The translations under genes were made by a program, and so were the position numbers. From Daphnia pulex (taxonomy: Eukaryota > Arthropoda > Branchiopoda > Diplostraca > Daphniidae): a stretch of 64,000 nt of DNA. Positions 1 through 14,000 of this stretch are shown here, in pieces; positions within the stretch are counted from its first letter, which is position 1, and each line of letters opens with the position of its first letter. Below the pieces are notes generated by a model, which ran no database searches, was not told the DNA's origin, and was given only the letters and a program-made list of their open reading frames with translations. Location of the stretch: NCBI RefSeq assembly GCF_021134715.1, contig NC_060020.1, forward strand, positions 7,130,001-7,194,000, read 5' to 3'.

Positions 1-880
1 TGTCGAGATTCAAATTCCCATCGGCTCTCCCACGTAGTCGACAAAAACAGACGCAGACACTCAACTAGCGCATACTACCCCACGTGAAGGTTACAAGGTA
101 CACCCGTCAGCCGCAGAAAGACGATGACCTTTGGCATTTGGATAACGCCAGAGATGAGACAAGTGAGAGCGAGAAAGAGAAGAAATGAATCCATATACAA
201 CGTAAGATTCATTGCAACATCCCGTCGTCATCATCCGCAATCGAAAAAACAAACCTCTGCAGGAAATCAAATCAAAACAGAAATCCGGTCGTGATACGGC
301 GGTGCGGGGATGGACGGGAACGAGCCAAATTGGATAGACGCGCCACATCTAGCGGCGACAAAAGCAACTAGCAAACACATTCATCCGGCCCCCAATAAAT
401 AATTCACTCGGAGAAACACACACAACACAAAACAAAACACATCCCAATAATAATCTCTATCGACAATATAATCATATCAAACGATACTAAACGTCCAACA
501 TTGAACGAAAAATATGGGAAGGTTATTCTTTCTCTGTGGGAAGAATCTGTTGGGCTTGTTTCAGATTTATAATATTGACGCCGAATCGACTGCCCATAGT
601 AGTAAAATAAGAAATAGAAAAAAATACTTTGGGATTGTGTAGGAATGGAACGGTATTTCACGGTGGAAGCGATAGAAAAAAAAAAAGAAAGATGGGGGGA
701 CGATGTTGTTATATATGTTATATGGATTGACGGTCGCAAACTGCTGGCCGAGTGTGTTTATTTCTATTTGGGTGGAGCCAGTGTCGTGGCATAGAAACAA
801 AAAGAAGAGGAAAATGCCAGGCCGTTTTTCTTCCTTCCTTTGTCTAACCTTAGACCCCCCTCTTAAATCTCTTTCCTCTT

Positions 881-896
881 GCTGCTGCTGCTGCTG
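881..896. repeat. (GCT)n microsatellite
   Basis: Five perfect GCT units plus one base, with no reading frame I would trust around them. Confidence 0.9.
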
Positions 897-1512
897 TATG
901 TGCTCCCGGTTTATGACTTTGGAGGGACTTTGCCGATTGGTTAACAAACAATAGGCGAAGTAGAAGGAAACTCCTGATTTAATGGTCAAGGTGCGGACCC
1001 TCCTCCCTTTCCCAAGAAATCCAATTTTTCTGTCCAAAATATGGATCATAAAATAAAAGGGGGGAAAAAAGAGAGAAAATGTTGCCGACTGGAACAATTT
1101 ATGATTATGATTTTCTGTCACCAAACTATGTAAGTAATAAAAAGAAGAATAAGAATAAAAATAGAAGCCAAAAACGACGGCCCTCCATTCTATACGCACA
1201 CGCATATACACACACGCACGCAGAGAGCTCCTCCTCCCCCTTGCTCGTTCTTGTGCTTCACCGCCCGCCGTCAGCCTGGCGCCTGGGGATGGAACCTGTC
1301 TCCTACTACCGTTCGCTACTCCTGCACACTCTTCTCTCTCTCTCTCGTCCTATTTCCGCCTGTATGCAGCGTACCCCTATTTCACAAGGGAGAGACATGT
1401 GTGTGAGTGTGTAGTTTCTTTGTTCTCTTTGTTCCAGTCGCCCTGGTGCCGACCAATCGGTGAGCAGTGTGCAGTGCTGCGTGTGCCTTTTTATCACGTG
1501 CACACCCCTTAC

Positions 1513-1540
1513 ACCTGTGAGTGTTGGTTCGCTCACAGGT
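1513..1540. other. Short perfect hairpin with CACCTGT/ACAGGT arms
   Basis: A 9-bp arm (acctgtgag, 1,513-1,521) is matched by its exact reverse complement (ctcacaggt, 1,532-1,540) with a 10-nt loop. Each arm contains CACCTG/CAGGTG-type E-box sequence. The structure is directly visible; a function is not. Confidence 0.5.
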
Positions 1541-2008
1541 AAAACGGCCCTTTTTCTGATTGGGGGACTCGATTTGGGTTCGCCACACCCTCTTTCTCAG
1601 GTCTCAACTTATGGCGGAACAGGTGCCTTGGTAACGCTCCAAACCAATCACTTGAGTGGCTTTTTTCTTCTGAACCCAATAGAAGAAAACGTTGATTCGG
1701 TTACGGCATTTCCCAGGATGACATTTGGCGTTTAAGAATTTTGGCTCCGGTTGTTGGAGCCTGGAGGAAAAAAAAGAAGAAAGAAAGAAAGCAAAACAGC
1801 ATTGAAGGGAGGGCAGGTGAATGTCAGTTGCGGCTGTCAGAGACGAATTCGTAGCATAGGAGGCGACTCTAGGAGGAGGTGAAATGGGAAAAAAGCGGAA
1901 ACTTGTGAAGGGTGGCATCTTCAAGTGGTTTTTCTCCGGTTCGACTGGAGTCGAGAGATGAGGAGACATTGAAGATGGCCGTGCGAGTATATGGGAGGCA
2001 AAAAGCAA

Positions 2009-2030
2009 AGCAGAGCAGAGCAGAGCAGAG
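2009..2030. repeat. AGCAG pentanucleotide repeat
   Basis: About four tandem AGCAG units. The same pentamer array recurs at 17,093-17,113. Confidence 0.85.
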
Positions 2031-3984
2031 GCTGGCTCTATGGAATATATATAAAATAAGGCGGCTCCTTCTCCTCTCGCTGCACTATGTATAAGGCGGC
2101 CAGGAGCCACTTGAAGGGCGCGAGATGAGCAAAGCTGGGCGAGAGTCAGCAACAGCTGCCAAGGAGATAAAGTTCCCGTGTGAAAATGGCCCCGTTTCGC
2201 TGTTGCTGCGCTTTTTACAACCCTGGTAGGCTGGAAATCAACGAGATGCTGGGGACAGGAAGAAGTAGAAGATACTGCACAACTTCTAATCAAATCCAGC
2301 CAGTCAGCCAGTCCCAAGTCCATTGCGACGCACACCGAGAGAAAACAAACAAAACAACATTTCCCCACAAAAAAATGAGAGCAAAAAACTTGGTGGGTTG
2401 TGTGAAAGGTGGCCCTCTGATGACATCACCACAAACTTCAAACCGTCTGGCCATCGAAAAACGACGAGAAGAGAAGAAGAAAAATCAGACACACATTGAC
2501 CTAGAAAAAATGTAATGTGGAAATGATAACCACAGCCTGTCTACCTCCCCTCCTGCGCGCACAGTAGTCATTTGTATAAACAACTACCACTGTGACAGCC
2601 GAAGAAAAACTCCAAAAAATCCAAGTCGGAGGGGATGCTGTTTTGCTAGACAGTAGACCCCCCTCGTCATCCGATATCCACCACCAGCACATCTTGATTT
2701 CATTTTCTCAAGAATAGCCAACCGAAAAAAAAAGTCGCCCTCATTTTTTTTTCTTCCCTTCCAAAAACAAAAGAAAAACGGTCAAAACTCAAATCACACA
2801 CACACAGCGCGCCGTGTCCTCAAAACTCGGCAAACTCCTATTAACATCCTGTTGTCATTTCGAATAGTTTATAAGAAAATAACAAATAAGTCATTCTGCC
2901 TTCGTGAGTGCACTGCAACGTTCAGAAGAAAAATAAAAGAAGAAGATAAGAATAGATTGATCGCCGATCTTTTTTCTTTCCTCCGTTGCCATCGAGCCAC
3001 GGTTGCGCTTTTTTTGTGTGTGTCTTCTGCCTTCTCTTATGATTCTCGCTCATCATCAAGTGCGCACACAACTGCAGGCTCCGATAAAAGAAAAAGAAAA
3101 AGAACAGATGGGAGGTGGCACAGAATAGAAACACAAAAAAAGAAGAGCGCAAACTGCACCGTGAGCGCGTTCGATCCGTCGTGATGCATCGTCGTCATTT
3201 CCTTGCTTTCTCTCTCTCTCTTTCTCTATCACCCCTTTTAGCATTATATTATGCCTTGTGCGTAGCTGTACGTGTACTGTATCTCTTCTTTTTCTCTCCG
3301 TGTTCACGCCATCCGGCACCTTCACGAATAATCAAATGCGGCGAACTTACATAACCAACAAGGGAAATTTGAAACGATAAGATTTCGGGCTGGTAAAAGA
3401 AATAAATCCCAGTCGAGTCACGGATTTTCATTCGTTTCCCTTTTTCCAATTGGATTTATTTCCTTAACTTCACAAAAATCGTGATGGATGATCGGTTTAG
3501 AGCGGGATGAGAGCGACAGCATCTCTCTATCGCCCTTTTTATTCCCGCCGTTATAGGGGAGAGAAAAAAGATATTATATAATAAATAGAGGGAGAGAGAA
3601 AAGGAAAGAAACGAAGAATAAATCAAATCCATTCGAGTTTTTAGGCCTGGGATTCCGCAGGGCGCTCACCAAATCAGAGAGGAGGAGGACGACGCCGCGG
3701 AATACATTTCGAAAGGAGGACACCACTAGAGAGAGTCAAGGAAAAGGCCAAGAGAGTTGTGCCCTTGATGGATGGTGGATCATTTCCAATTCAATCCTGG
3801 AATGAATCACACAGAGCATAACGAAACACACAAGTGAGTCGAGAGAGAGAGCCGAGATAGAAAATCGTCTATGCTTCGAGAGTTTGGCGTCTAGAATCAA
3901 ACCGGAATCCGGAACTTCCGCAACACTATATAGAATCAGGGCATCAGGAGGAGCAGCCCAGTCGAAAAGACGACACAAACACAC

Positions 3985-4022
3985 AAGAAGAAGAAGAAGA
4001 AGAAGAAGAAGAAGAAGAAGAA
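3985..4022. repeat. (AAG)12 microsatellite
   Basis: Twelve perfect AAG units followed by two A. The open frames over it (poly-Arg on +, poly-Leu on -) are products of the repeat and not evidence of coding. Confidence 0.95.
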
Positions 4023-7000
4023 AACGGAGATGGATCGACTCGATCGTCAACGGCTTTTCAAAACACACAAGAGAATAGCAACCAACTCTAATAACTTGTA
4101 TCAAAGTTGGATCTATTTCCAACAAATTATATATCTTCAACAGCATTCCGAATTGACGCACATATTGCAAGAAGAGAATGGCGCAACTTTGGTCGACGAC
4201 GCAATTTCCCTCGATCAAAGTCGATTTCCAGATAACACGGCCGACTATCGCTAATGAAGATCTTTCCGCAGCTGCGTTGAGTTGTTATTGTTATTACATT
4301 CCCTTAACAAGAACGATTTTCAAAAAGCCTTTCCCTCTTCCCCTAAAAAAAATAAGCAATTTAATGTAATAAAACCCACTGATTTTTCCACCCGTAAAAA
4401 AAAAAAATCTTTGAGCGGTACATTATACGGCGAATGAGAGAGTAAAGCGGTTTCTTCATCAAACAAGCTTAACCAACGCACATATAGGACTCGGTGTGTA
4501 GCCATCGGCGCTTCCTATTATTATACAAAGACTTTTTATATACAGGGCAGTGAGTCCATCACCGGGAAACGTCTTGAAAGTGGAAGAAGAAGAGATGAGG
4601 ATTACACATACCTCTTGTCTTTTTAGGCCCAGCCCAGAAGAGTCAATACCTTTCGGATCCCCGTTCTCCCTGACTCTGCAAAGCCGGACACGGCCAACCA
4701 ACAGCCGGGCAGTAAATAACCCTAATCTGCAGCGTATATACAGTATAGCCCACACACACACAAGAGAGACGACATATATAGACAGAGCAGGTGCATTCAT
4801 CGAAGCCCCTCTGGCGGAGACAGAATGGGATCGATAGCCGCCGCTCCCGAATCTTATTCGTCGATTACATATACTGTTCTAAGGCCGCCAACCAGCAACG
4901 GTGATGGCTACTGCACATAAGAGCCGATGGATGGACTCTGCCTCAAGAGCCAACTGTGCCGGAGCTATAAACTAAGTCCGCAGTGACCTCGACTTTGTTT
5001 GATGGTGGAAGTAGAGAGGAGGGGGTGGGAGGAAGGGGCCGAGGATCCTTAAGGATCGCCAAGCCCAGCACAGTCTTGTATACGGTACTAGTAGTCGTAC
5101 GTAGTAGTACCTATCGAGTATGTGCTGTATATACTTTCTGTATGTTGAGCGGGAGAGAAGCGGGGGAGCAGCACATAGACACGAAGTTTCGAATAAGCGG
5201 CCCGGATGTGAAAACTTGACGACGACTGGCCATTTGAGATGACGGCGGTGGTGGCTCATTAGCGATTCAAGTCATTGCGCAACCTGGGGGGGAGGAGGTT
5301 ATCCAGCAGCCAAATCATAAACCGTCACACACAGCTACAGGCCGCCGCCGTGTGTGTCCGTCGTTCGGTGCTTCCACTTCCACGTCGGATGCGGCTGATT
5401 TCGTTTCCTAGTTTGACATGTCATCCATCACGTGAATGTCAGCGTTTTCCCGACGTAGTAGACCTCCAATCAGATGAGGACGGACGGACGCAGCAGAAGG
5501 CCTCGATTAAACGGGCTTCAATGAACTCGCGCTGGATGAGAGAGACAAGCGTCCCTGTGCTCTCCGCCCGGTGAAAAACTTTTTCTCCTCTGCCCCCTGG
5601 CCCACAGTAAATTCAATCAGAGTCGAGAAAAGAAGAAGAAGATAAACGAAGAAGATAAACGAAAACGTTGACTGGACAGGAAAATAAATGAAATGGAAGC
5701 TCTTAAGGGAGTTGACTGGGCTGTGTAGCCGAGGTATTTATAACAGCCCATTTCTACTCGGCTACAAAACTCTTGTAACTACCGTCTGAAACACAATGAT
5801 AGGAGGAACCAAGGAGAAAGGAGGAGGGTCTTACGACGACGGTGCGCAGGTGTTGCCATCCATCCGGAAAACGAACCCCTCGACTGTTTTCCTCGAGTCA
5901 CACACGCAGGAGTCGTCAAAACTTATTTGCAGATACTTTTGTTTTCTGGGGAGGGGAGTACGTAGTAGTAGAAAACAAAAATGGCCGATGGACGAGAAAA
6001 AGAGAGAGAAAGAAAAGGAATCCAATTGGAACGGAACCGAGTCTGCACCGGTAGCTAGCCAACAAACAAATGGATCGCGGGAATTCTTTGCCTTCCACGA
6101 AAAGAAAAAAAAGAAATCCAAAACCAAGCTAAGGCAAAATATGGCGACCCGAGTCTTTTTTTCTTTTCTTTTCTAATTGCTGGTCAGTCTATTTCTAATG
6201 AGAAAAAAGTGGCGCATGCCGGAGTGTCTAAAATGATTAGACGTTCTTTGCTGACTGGATGTATAGTGCAATATCATCTTCTCGTCATGGCGAAATCGAG
6301 TGCCAACAACACCACCACCACCACCAAGATGACTAAGGTGTTTGGTGTTATCGGAGAAGCCACGACGATTTGCGTTCCCTTATGTCGTCGTTAGCTATGC
6401 GTTCCAATCATCACGTGATTGATTGGTCGAAACGTAAAGACTTTGGATTCTTCTTCCCGGTAATGCGACGGGGGAGGGAGGGCAGTTAGTTAAAAGGGAT
6501 GAGATCCGATCGGCGTGAAAGTCGAGACACCAATACATACACCCAATCAACTTTTTCACACAAACAGCAGACGTCGTTCGTTCACTTCCTGTGTGATGTG
6601 CTACACGCAAATTTAACTAGACTTTTTCCGCTCTTCTTTTTCGCAATTTGGCCGTGAACTTGAGACAGGGATCGCCCGTGAACCTTCGTTTCATTTAAGA
6701 GAAAAATTTCCCGATAGTTCGTTTGTTGGAAAAACAGTTTGGCGAGCAGGAAATGCCAAGGTTTGGGGCGGTTTTAGAGTGGGGGGGAAGAGCGATAAGG
6801 ATTTTTCTTTCGTGACTTTGAACGTGAGATTACACATTGGAACAGGTTGCCTTTCAATCAAGAGCGAACTAGTCAACATCCTCCCCGTCGTTCTAGGGCG
6901 AAATGCCGTTGGCAAGTTGATCGGATGAGATCAACCTATAAATACGGAATCGTCTGCTTGTGCTGTGTGTGTGTAAAAGGATTGTCGATGTCGGCGGGTG

Positions 7001-7135
7001 CATAGTGCACCCAGCACAGGTCTCCAATCTTTGGCGAACACGAAGAAGAAAAACACACACAGCACGAACGAATAGGGAGAGAAAGAAGAGGACATGATGA
7101 AGAGACGTAGAATGGGAATCCTAAAAGAAACGCCC

Positions 7136-7153
7136 CACACACACACACACACA
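7136..7153. repeat. (CA)9 microsatellite
   Basis: Nine perfect CA units. Confidence 0.9.
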
Positions 7154-8337
7154 TACGCACACAGACCCGTGGGTGCATTTCTCCCAGCGTTCGTGTATAT
7201 AGTACACGGGAGCGGAGCGGAGAGAGACTGCTGCTGCTGATTTCGTTGAGCATTTCGGGCACGTCTCCAGCTGTTCGTCCTTTTAAGCAATCCTCCCTCC
7301 TTCCTACACTCACCCACCCCACCTTCTCCTTAAGTCTTCTCCACCATACCATACCCACCACCCCTCATCCGGCGGGAAGTAAAGAGTAATTCTGTTTGCT
7401 CTCGTTACACTTTCCACCATTTCTACTCTCTTTTTCCTCTTTCTCTCTTTCTCTCTCTCTCTGTGTTTCTGCGTCGATAAAAAGATACAAACCTCTTCTC
7501 CTCCCGGGGAGGTTTAGAGGTAAGATCAATTCCACACAGGTACACACATACAAGCAGTATAGCGGTGCGCCGGCCGGAATTCCGTGTGCCCTGTTTGAAC
7601 GGTGGCTGGAAGAAGAAGTAAAAGAAAAAAGGGGGGAGAAAGAGAGAAAAGTAAACTTTTTGAATCGAATCCAAGACCCCAAAGTTGTGTGCCCTCCTTC
7701 TTCCCTCCTTTCCTCCTTTCTGGGATGACATTTGCATCTAAAAAGACACAACGAATGGGAGTCACTTGACGGCAGGCAAACTATTGCCAAGCTGGGGGAA
7801 AAGGGCATTTTACTTCAACCGACTAATCACCAAGCGCACCAAAGGAGTTGCGAAGGGGGAGGGGGATTCGCATTTTAATTAATCCGCTTCCCGGATTTTT
7901 TTCCCCTCCCCCGTCACAAAAATCCAAGGTAGAAAACACGAGATTACGTCATCTAGCGTCTCAAACTCGAAAGAGAAAAATCCCATCCATATATAAGGTA
8001 GTCGACGTAACTCGATTGCTGTCGATCTTCATCCGACCGGGGGGCCTTTTACACGATCCAGCGGCGGGCGGGCGGATGGAATGCGCACATCAAAAGGGGG
8101 ACAGCGCTTTTGCCTTTTGGGATGAAGGTAAAAAGGGAATACGAAGAGGGAAGAAAAAAGTGCAGAGAGAAAGAGGAACATCCGGATGAGAGAACCGCCA
8201 GTCAACTGGAAGCTGGATCATCGGGCCGCACACTTTGGCTTCTCTTTCTCTTTCTCCTGACTCTTTTCATCATCAAGCACCCTCTACAGTGCGCCGACCG
8301 TAACGATGGACCACTCGAGACCATCTGGCAGTTCCCC

Positions 8338-8359
8338 CTATCTATCTATCTATCTATCT
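8338..8359. repeat. (CTAT)n microsatellite
   Basis: Five and a half perfect CTAT units. Confidence 0.9.
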
Positions 8360-10292
8360 CTCACTTTTCTTTCTTGTTTCTTATAAAAAGATGAGAACGA
8401 AATTGCGATGAAAAAGTTTTATGGAAAAATAAAAGGCGGGCTGGACTTGCTTACCTAGAGCCGTTGGCCAATTCCCCAAAGATTCGGCGTGAATCAAAAG
8501 TTTTATTCCAGTCCATTCAAATGTCAAAATAAGTGCCAACGTGCCCATCTACTGGCCTCAAGTCCAGTTTGGTATTTAGTGATTTTAAAGGAATAGCAAA
8601 AGATTGAAGGAGAAAAAAGGAGCGCAAGAGTATCTCATACGCGAGGGTAAAGCGCGTTCTATCGATTTTCCACCTTGTCTTCGTGCAACGCCAGCTCATT
8701 ATGCCCCTTTTCTCTGCCTGCCCGTCCGCCCTCCTTCCCTCCATCCATCTATGCTCCCTCCCCAGAAAAATGTCGGCTCCTTCTTCTTCTTCTTCTTCCC
8801 CCCTTCTTTTGTTGTGTGTAAGTGTGTGTGTGCGCGGCGCCATCTCGATGGTATAACCGTCTATGCTGCTCTTCTTGGCTTGAGCCAAGAGGTCGGAACC
8901 TCCGTCTTACCTTGCCAATTTCCGCTCCACGTCCTTTTTATACATCGCTCCTCCTTGAAGGAGAAGGAGAAGCAGCCATGACAGATGTAGACGACTTTTT
9001 CCTTTTTTTGTGCAACTCGACTTGTTTTTTCTTCTTCTTCTTTCCTTCAATGACTTTGGTTTAACTCGAGTGGATCGATTCTCTCTACGCGGTTGCTTTT
9101 ATTCAAATGTTTGTTTCTTCCCTTTTCTAATTAAATCGCTATGTACTCATCAAGTTGAACTGGCGCGAGACTTGTAAGGAGTTTCTCCGGGGCTGATTGA
9201 ATTGCTCTACAACACCTCTCTCTAGCGATCAATTAAGACCGGAAAAGAAGAAAAAAAATAACCGCGTGCGCGGATCAAGTAAAAAAAGAAGAAAATAGAC
9301 AATTCAGCAGAGGGAAAAAATGGTCCGTTTTTTTTTTAAAGAGAACGAACGGAGAGTACAGAACAGTTGAGAGAGGGGGGGCCAGTCGTCAGGGAACGTA
9401 TAAATAGATCCCCGCGCTGTAAGAAGTTTCCGTTTTCTCTTCTCTCTCACACACACACACACACACAACGAGTCAGCCAGTCGAGTCAGCAGCAAAGTGG
9501 CGGCTTCCTCTCTCGTTCGTTCGTTCGCTGACGTTCAATAAGGAAATTGAAGACTTGGCCACCTTTTTTCTTTCGAATAAATATCAACCACGCACGCAAG
9601 AAGAGGGCAGGAGGGGGTAAAAAAATGTGCCGCATCATCGCAAAAAGTGATGGAAATGAGATCAGAATTTGTCTCTTTCCTTCTTATTACATCCAGCCGG
9701 AAGAGACAGGCGAAAAGAGGGGGGCAAGCGCGTGTCCAAATGTATAAGGATAGATCTCCTCGACCTACACAACACACGAGTGATTGATCTGCTACTACAA
9801 CTCTACTTGGCGCTGCACTGCACACCAAGAGAGATGGAATCGCGTCACACGAGCAGAAAATCAAATTAAAACAAAACAAAACACCAAAATGGTAATAGAG
9901 AGAAAGAGAGCCCTGGACGACACAACATTTCGCCCCTATGAGTGATGAGTAGAGTCCACCGTCGAGGGTAAACGATGTCATCCATCTCTTCTTGTACCGA
10001 GTAAAAAAGGAAAATGAAATAAAATCCACTACACTTGAAAATGATTTCACCGCAAATAAATAAATTGTTTTCAGTTGAGCAATTTTTTGAGAAATTCCGC
10101 CGAGTCGGAGCGCACTACGACGGAGTGTGTGTGTGTTATATCCATGACGCATTGGCGCCTTGTCATATCCCTGTATTATGTTAATAACACCGTTTCAGAA
10201 TAATAAATGAAAACAACACACCCATGGTTCCCACCAGCGGGACTGACTTGATCCAATTTTCTCACGAACAAAAAGAGGTAGACAAGATGTGA

Positions 10293-10306
10293 GGGGGGGG
10301 GGGGGG
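10293..10306. repeat. Poly-G tract
   Basis: Fourteen consecutive G. Tracts of this kind are prone to length errors in sequencing. Confidence 0.9.
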
Positions 10307-11077
10307 TCGGGTTTTTGCCTTTCATCTTATATATTTATAGGTTAGGTGTCTAGCAAAGCGAACCGCGCTCTTACAACACACCTCCCCTCTCTCCCTTCTT
10401 CCTCTCCTACCTCGGCTGGAGGAGTGTGGAAACTACCTCATACATTTTTGATCAACGACCTGTCTGGCGTGATGTTTCCCCGGAGATTGACTTGACGACA
10501 CCGACGCCTATATACTCGGTACAACGACGACGACTACACTGTACACTTCCCTGTGTGTAGTTCACCTTTCTCTTCCTATAGTCTCTAAGGAGATATGACG
10601 AGGACGCTGCCGACGCCTATTTTATTTTTCCTTTTTTAAATAAAGAAAAAAGGGACGTCGACTAAAGGAGGAAGGAGTAACTTCAGAGAGCCACTCCCGG
10701 ATGTGTAATCCAATCAACACACACTATAGCACTCACTAAGAGTGTGACTGTGTAGTAGTATAACCACGTTCTTTCTCATTTTCACCCTAGCTTCCAATTG
10801 GAGATGAGCAGGTAGATGTTATATCCTGGATGGCTTCCTATGTACAACGAATTGAGTTTCCTACACGGGGGCACAACAACAAAAAATAAAAGCCGAGAAA
10901 CAAAAAGAAAAAAGGAGTGAGGGTCATTTGATTTTCCCTCCCGGTGCTCTCCCTCCTATTCTGATTGGTTTTACTCACAATAGGAGCTGAAGCAGCGGGC
11001 ACACACGGCTCCTTATCTGCTGGTATCTCCTGAGCGAGAAGACAAAAGGAGGTGGTCCAGCTCCTGAGAGAGAGAAA

Positions 11078-11098
11078 GGGGGGGGGGGGGGGGGGGGG
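11078..11098. repeat. Poly-G tract, 21 bp
   Basis: Twenty-one consecutive G, the longest homopolymer I see in the window. It could form a quadruplex; that is inference from base composition only. Confidence 0.9.
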
Positions 11099-14000
11099 AA
11101 GAGAGAAGTAAACGAGGACCAGATGAGGCCTCCAAGACACAAGAGAAGATGGGAGGCAAAGATGGCGACCGTGGCAGGGGAGGGACCGTGTGGTGTCCAC
11201 CTGCGTCTCATTTATCACCGTGGAAACGGGGGCTCCTCTCTCTATTCTCCCCCCCTCCTTACAAAAGCAACGAGAGACTATCTGGGCCTTTTTCTCTCTT
11301 AAAGTTTTTACGACCTAACCTGCAATGCGATTGGTCGCCGGTTACCGACCGGACAAACATTCGACCAACCGTCATTTCCTTCCTTTTTTCTTTTTCGGGT
11401 TGGTGCTACTGCTGCTGGTAGTAGTAAGTTAATGGTTGCTCTCTGTCTATCTTTCTTTTTTATTTTCTATTGGAATAAAAGTCAATTGCACTGAAAGAAA
11501 AAGGGAAAAATGGCGTCTCAAATAAAAAACAACAACGTGTCGGTGGGTGGCGAATATTTCTTAGTAGGACAATGTCGCCAGGATTGAAATTACAAGCGGT
11601 TCTCGCGGGTCATTGTTTTCTTTTCATTGACGTTTTGTTTTCTTGTTGTTTCTGATTGTTAACGATCAGTCGTAACACACACACACACCAGCAGGGTGGT
11701 CGCTCTCCCCCCTACTCATTCCCACCCGAAATTCGAATCCCCCGCAAAAATTCTTTGTTTGAAATTCCCAAAACATAATAATAACACTTCACACGCAAAT
11801 CATATAATCGAGTTTCGTTGGCTTACCATCAGGAGTTGGCACAAGGCGGCGTGATAGTCCCTTCTTTCTCATTTCCCTCCCGTTTCTCGTCTGTTTTTCG
11901 GGCTGATGATGTTTCAAAAAGTCAATTCTCACACGGCACAAGACACGAGGAAGAAGGGCACACTCGGTTAGTTGTTGTTGTTCCACCACTGAAAATGCAG
12001 TTCAGAAGTTGTCGACCATAACTTCTATTTAAAAAAATAAATAAAACAAGAACAGAAAGGTTAAAAATGACATTTGCAAACGGACGATGATGCAACGTAT
12101 GTCCTCGAAAGAATGTCGACCGAGTGTCTGGATGTCATGAAAAAGACACAAGAGCCAAGAGAGAACGAAAAGGTATTTGAAAAGAAGAAGAAGAAGAAAA
12201 TAAAAGTCGTTTGGGAAGGTGAAAAACAGTTAGTAGTAGTAAGTTCTATTTTTAAAAATCTAGAACGCACCTCACACACAGGCACTGACACACACGATGT
12301 ACACTCACACACACACACACACACGCACTACTACCAGACACGCGAGAGAGAAACTTCACTGTTGAAACACATGAAGGCGCACACCACTGTGCTAATAGAA
12401 TTTCTCTGGAAGATGTTTTCAAAAAAAAAAAGAGTTGTCTGTTTTGTCGTGCAGGTGAAACCAACCAAACTCTTGGGCTGTGAATTCTTTTCGACACACG
12501 AGCGATTCGAGTTGAACTGGGAAATATTTATCCCAAACTTTATCGGATTCGTTCAATCATGGCCCCCAATCACTGACACTTGTCACTCTCCACAATTCCA
12601 AAAGTATTTCAGTTGTTCTCTCCCAAATTGGAGCCAAAAAACTATTTTCGAACGTACTAAAAAATCACGACGCACCAAAACACGACACGCGCACTGTCAC
12701 ACTGTTAAAAACAAAATCGAGCCAACCGAAAAACAAAAATTGTTTTCGTAAAGTTGCTGTTATAAAATGTGAATAATTAAAAAATGAAAATTGTTTTTTG
12801 TTGTGTTGTTTTCCAAACTGGCGTGGCCGTGCTGCAGCCGTGCTCGCAGACCTGTGCGCTACCTTCGCTGGTCCAACGGTGAATACCCGCTCAAGTTCAG
12901 CCAGGCAGGAATACCCAACTGCTTTTCTACAGAACAGCAGAGACTTTGGGAACGGTGCGGCAGCTTTAGGCGAACGCCCTCTCTGGGCCACTCTCCAATT
13001 GGGGGGCTGTCCACACCACCACCACCCCTCAACCCAACTAGTGCTAGTACCTACTCCTGTTGTGGCTTGACGCTATGCCCACCTTCTTTTTCGCCTCCCA
13101 CTTTTTTTTTCAAATACTAAATTTTTTAAAAATCAAACCTTCTTCTTTCAATGGCTCCCCCCACTTTTTATTTTAAATGATTTCTTCAATATGTATATTT
13201 TTTCGTGTTATCAAATCAAACAGTTTTATTTCCAAATAGATGACGTTGGCGACCTATTAACGTTTTCCTTTTTGTCAATGTAAACACATCGAGCCGTTGG
13301 TTTTTACGACGCAGTTTATAATTGATTCTGGCACAGCCAAAAGTTTTTTCTCTCAAATCTCAGCCGCCATTTTGTTATTTTCACCTGCGTTGTTGCGACA
13401 AACTGATGTAGAAACAAAAAGGCTGTGAAACCAAAGAAAAATGTTTTTTTTATTTTCATTTTATTTTTGTCATTGATCAAGTTCAAACGAGTTGTTATAG
13501 GACCATCAGAGGCGGGCCAGCCACCCGGTTTGTGTACGGTTGAATAGGTTTTCCCATGGCTAACCGACAAGAGTGGGAGGAGCTAACGGCAGGAAGTGGA
13601 GAGGTGTCGTTGGGTAGGTGGAGTTACGTATACTTTATAGCGCTTCTGATTTTATTTTTTATTTTATTTTTTCGGTGAATCCACAGAAAAATGATAAGAA
13701 TTTTGCGTGGATTTCCCCACGTGATGTAACGACTAGTGTGAGTTATAGTTTGATAGCCCAATTTAGTTATTTCCCCCAACCCCCCCTGTATTACTGTCAC
13801 GTAGCGCTAGCTGACATCAATCTCATTTCCTTAGAGCTGCAGACTCGGTCGCTTTTCTAACGAAAACACACAAACGTTTAACAAGAGACAAAACGAAATC
13901 AACAAACAAAAATAGTCGAAAGGAAGAGGGCGGTGTTTATCGCTTATCCACACACCACCAACTTGTTAAAAATGTTTCCAACGGTGGAAAACTAGACTAA

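Larger units (their letters stand above)
1..3984. other. Non-coding, simple-sequence-rich stretch
   Basis: I see no recognisable gene here. The open frames are short and rich in runs of Ser, Phe, Lys or Leu from CT/GA and poly-A tracts. Small items are a (GCT)n run at 881-896, a perfect 9-bp hairpin at 1,513-1,540, and four AGCAG units at 2,009-2,030. GA- and CT-rich stretches are frequent. It could be intron or intergenic DNA; the sequence alone does not decide. Confidence 0.6.
4023..10292. other. Non-coding, simple-sequence-rich stretch
   Basis: No recognisable gene. The stretch holds CA tracts (7,136-7,153 and near 9,450), a CTAT tract (8,338-8,359), TTC tracts near 8,780 and many TATATA-like motifs. 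None of these TATA-like motifs can be tied to a gene. Open frames of up to about 200 codons (for example 9,535-10,152 on -) have no motif I know and are rich in hydrophobic or Ser/Cys low complexity. Confidence 0.6.

Noticed and set aside
3884..4078. Poly-Arg frame on + and poly-Leu frame on -
   Set aside because: Direct translation of the (AAG)12 microsatellite.
12074..12751. 225-codon open frame on +
   Set aside because: It is made of Lys runs and a (TH)n stretch from a CA microsatellite, with no motif, no splice context and no family resemblance.
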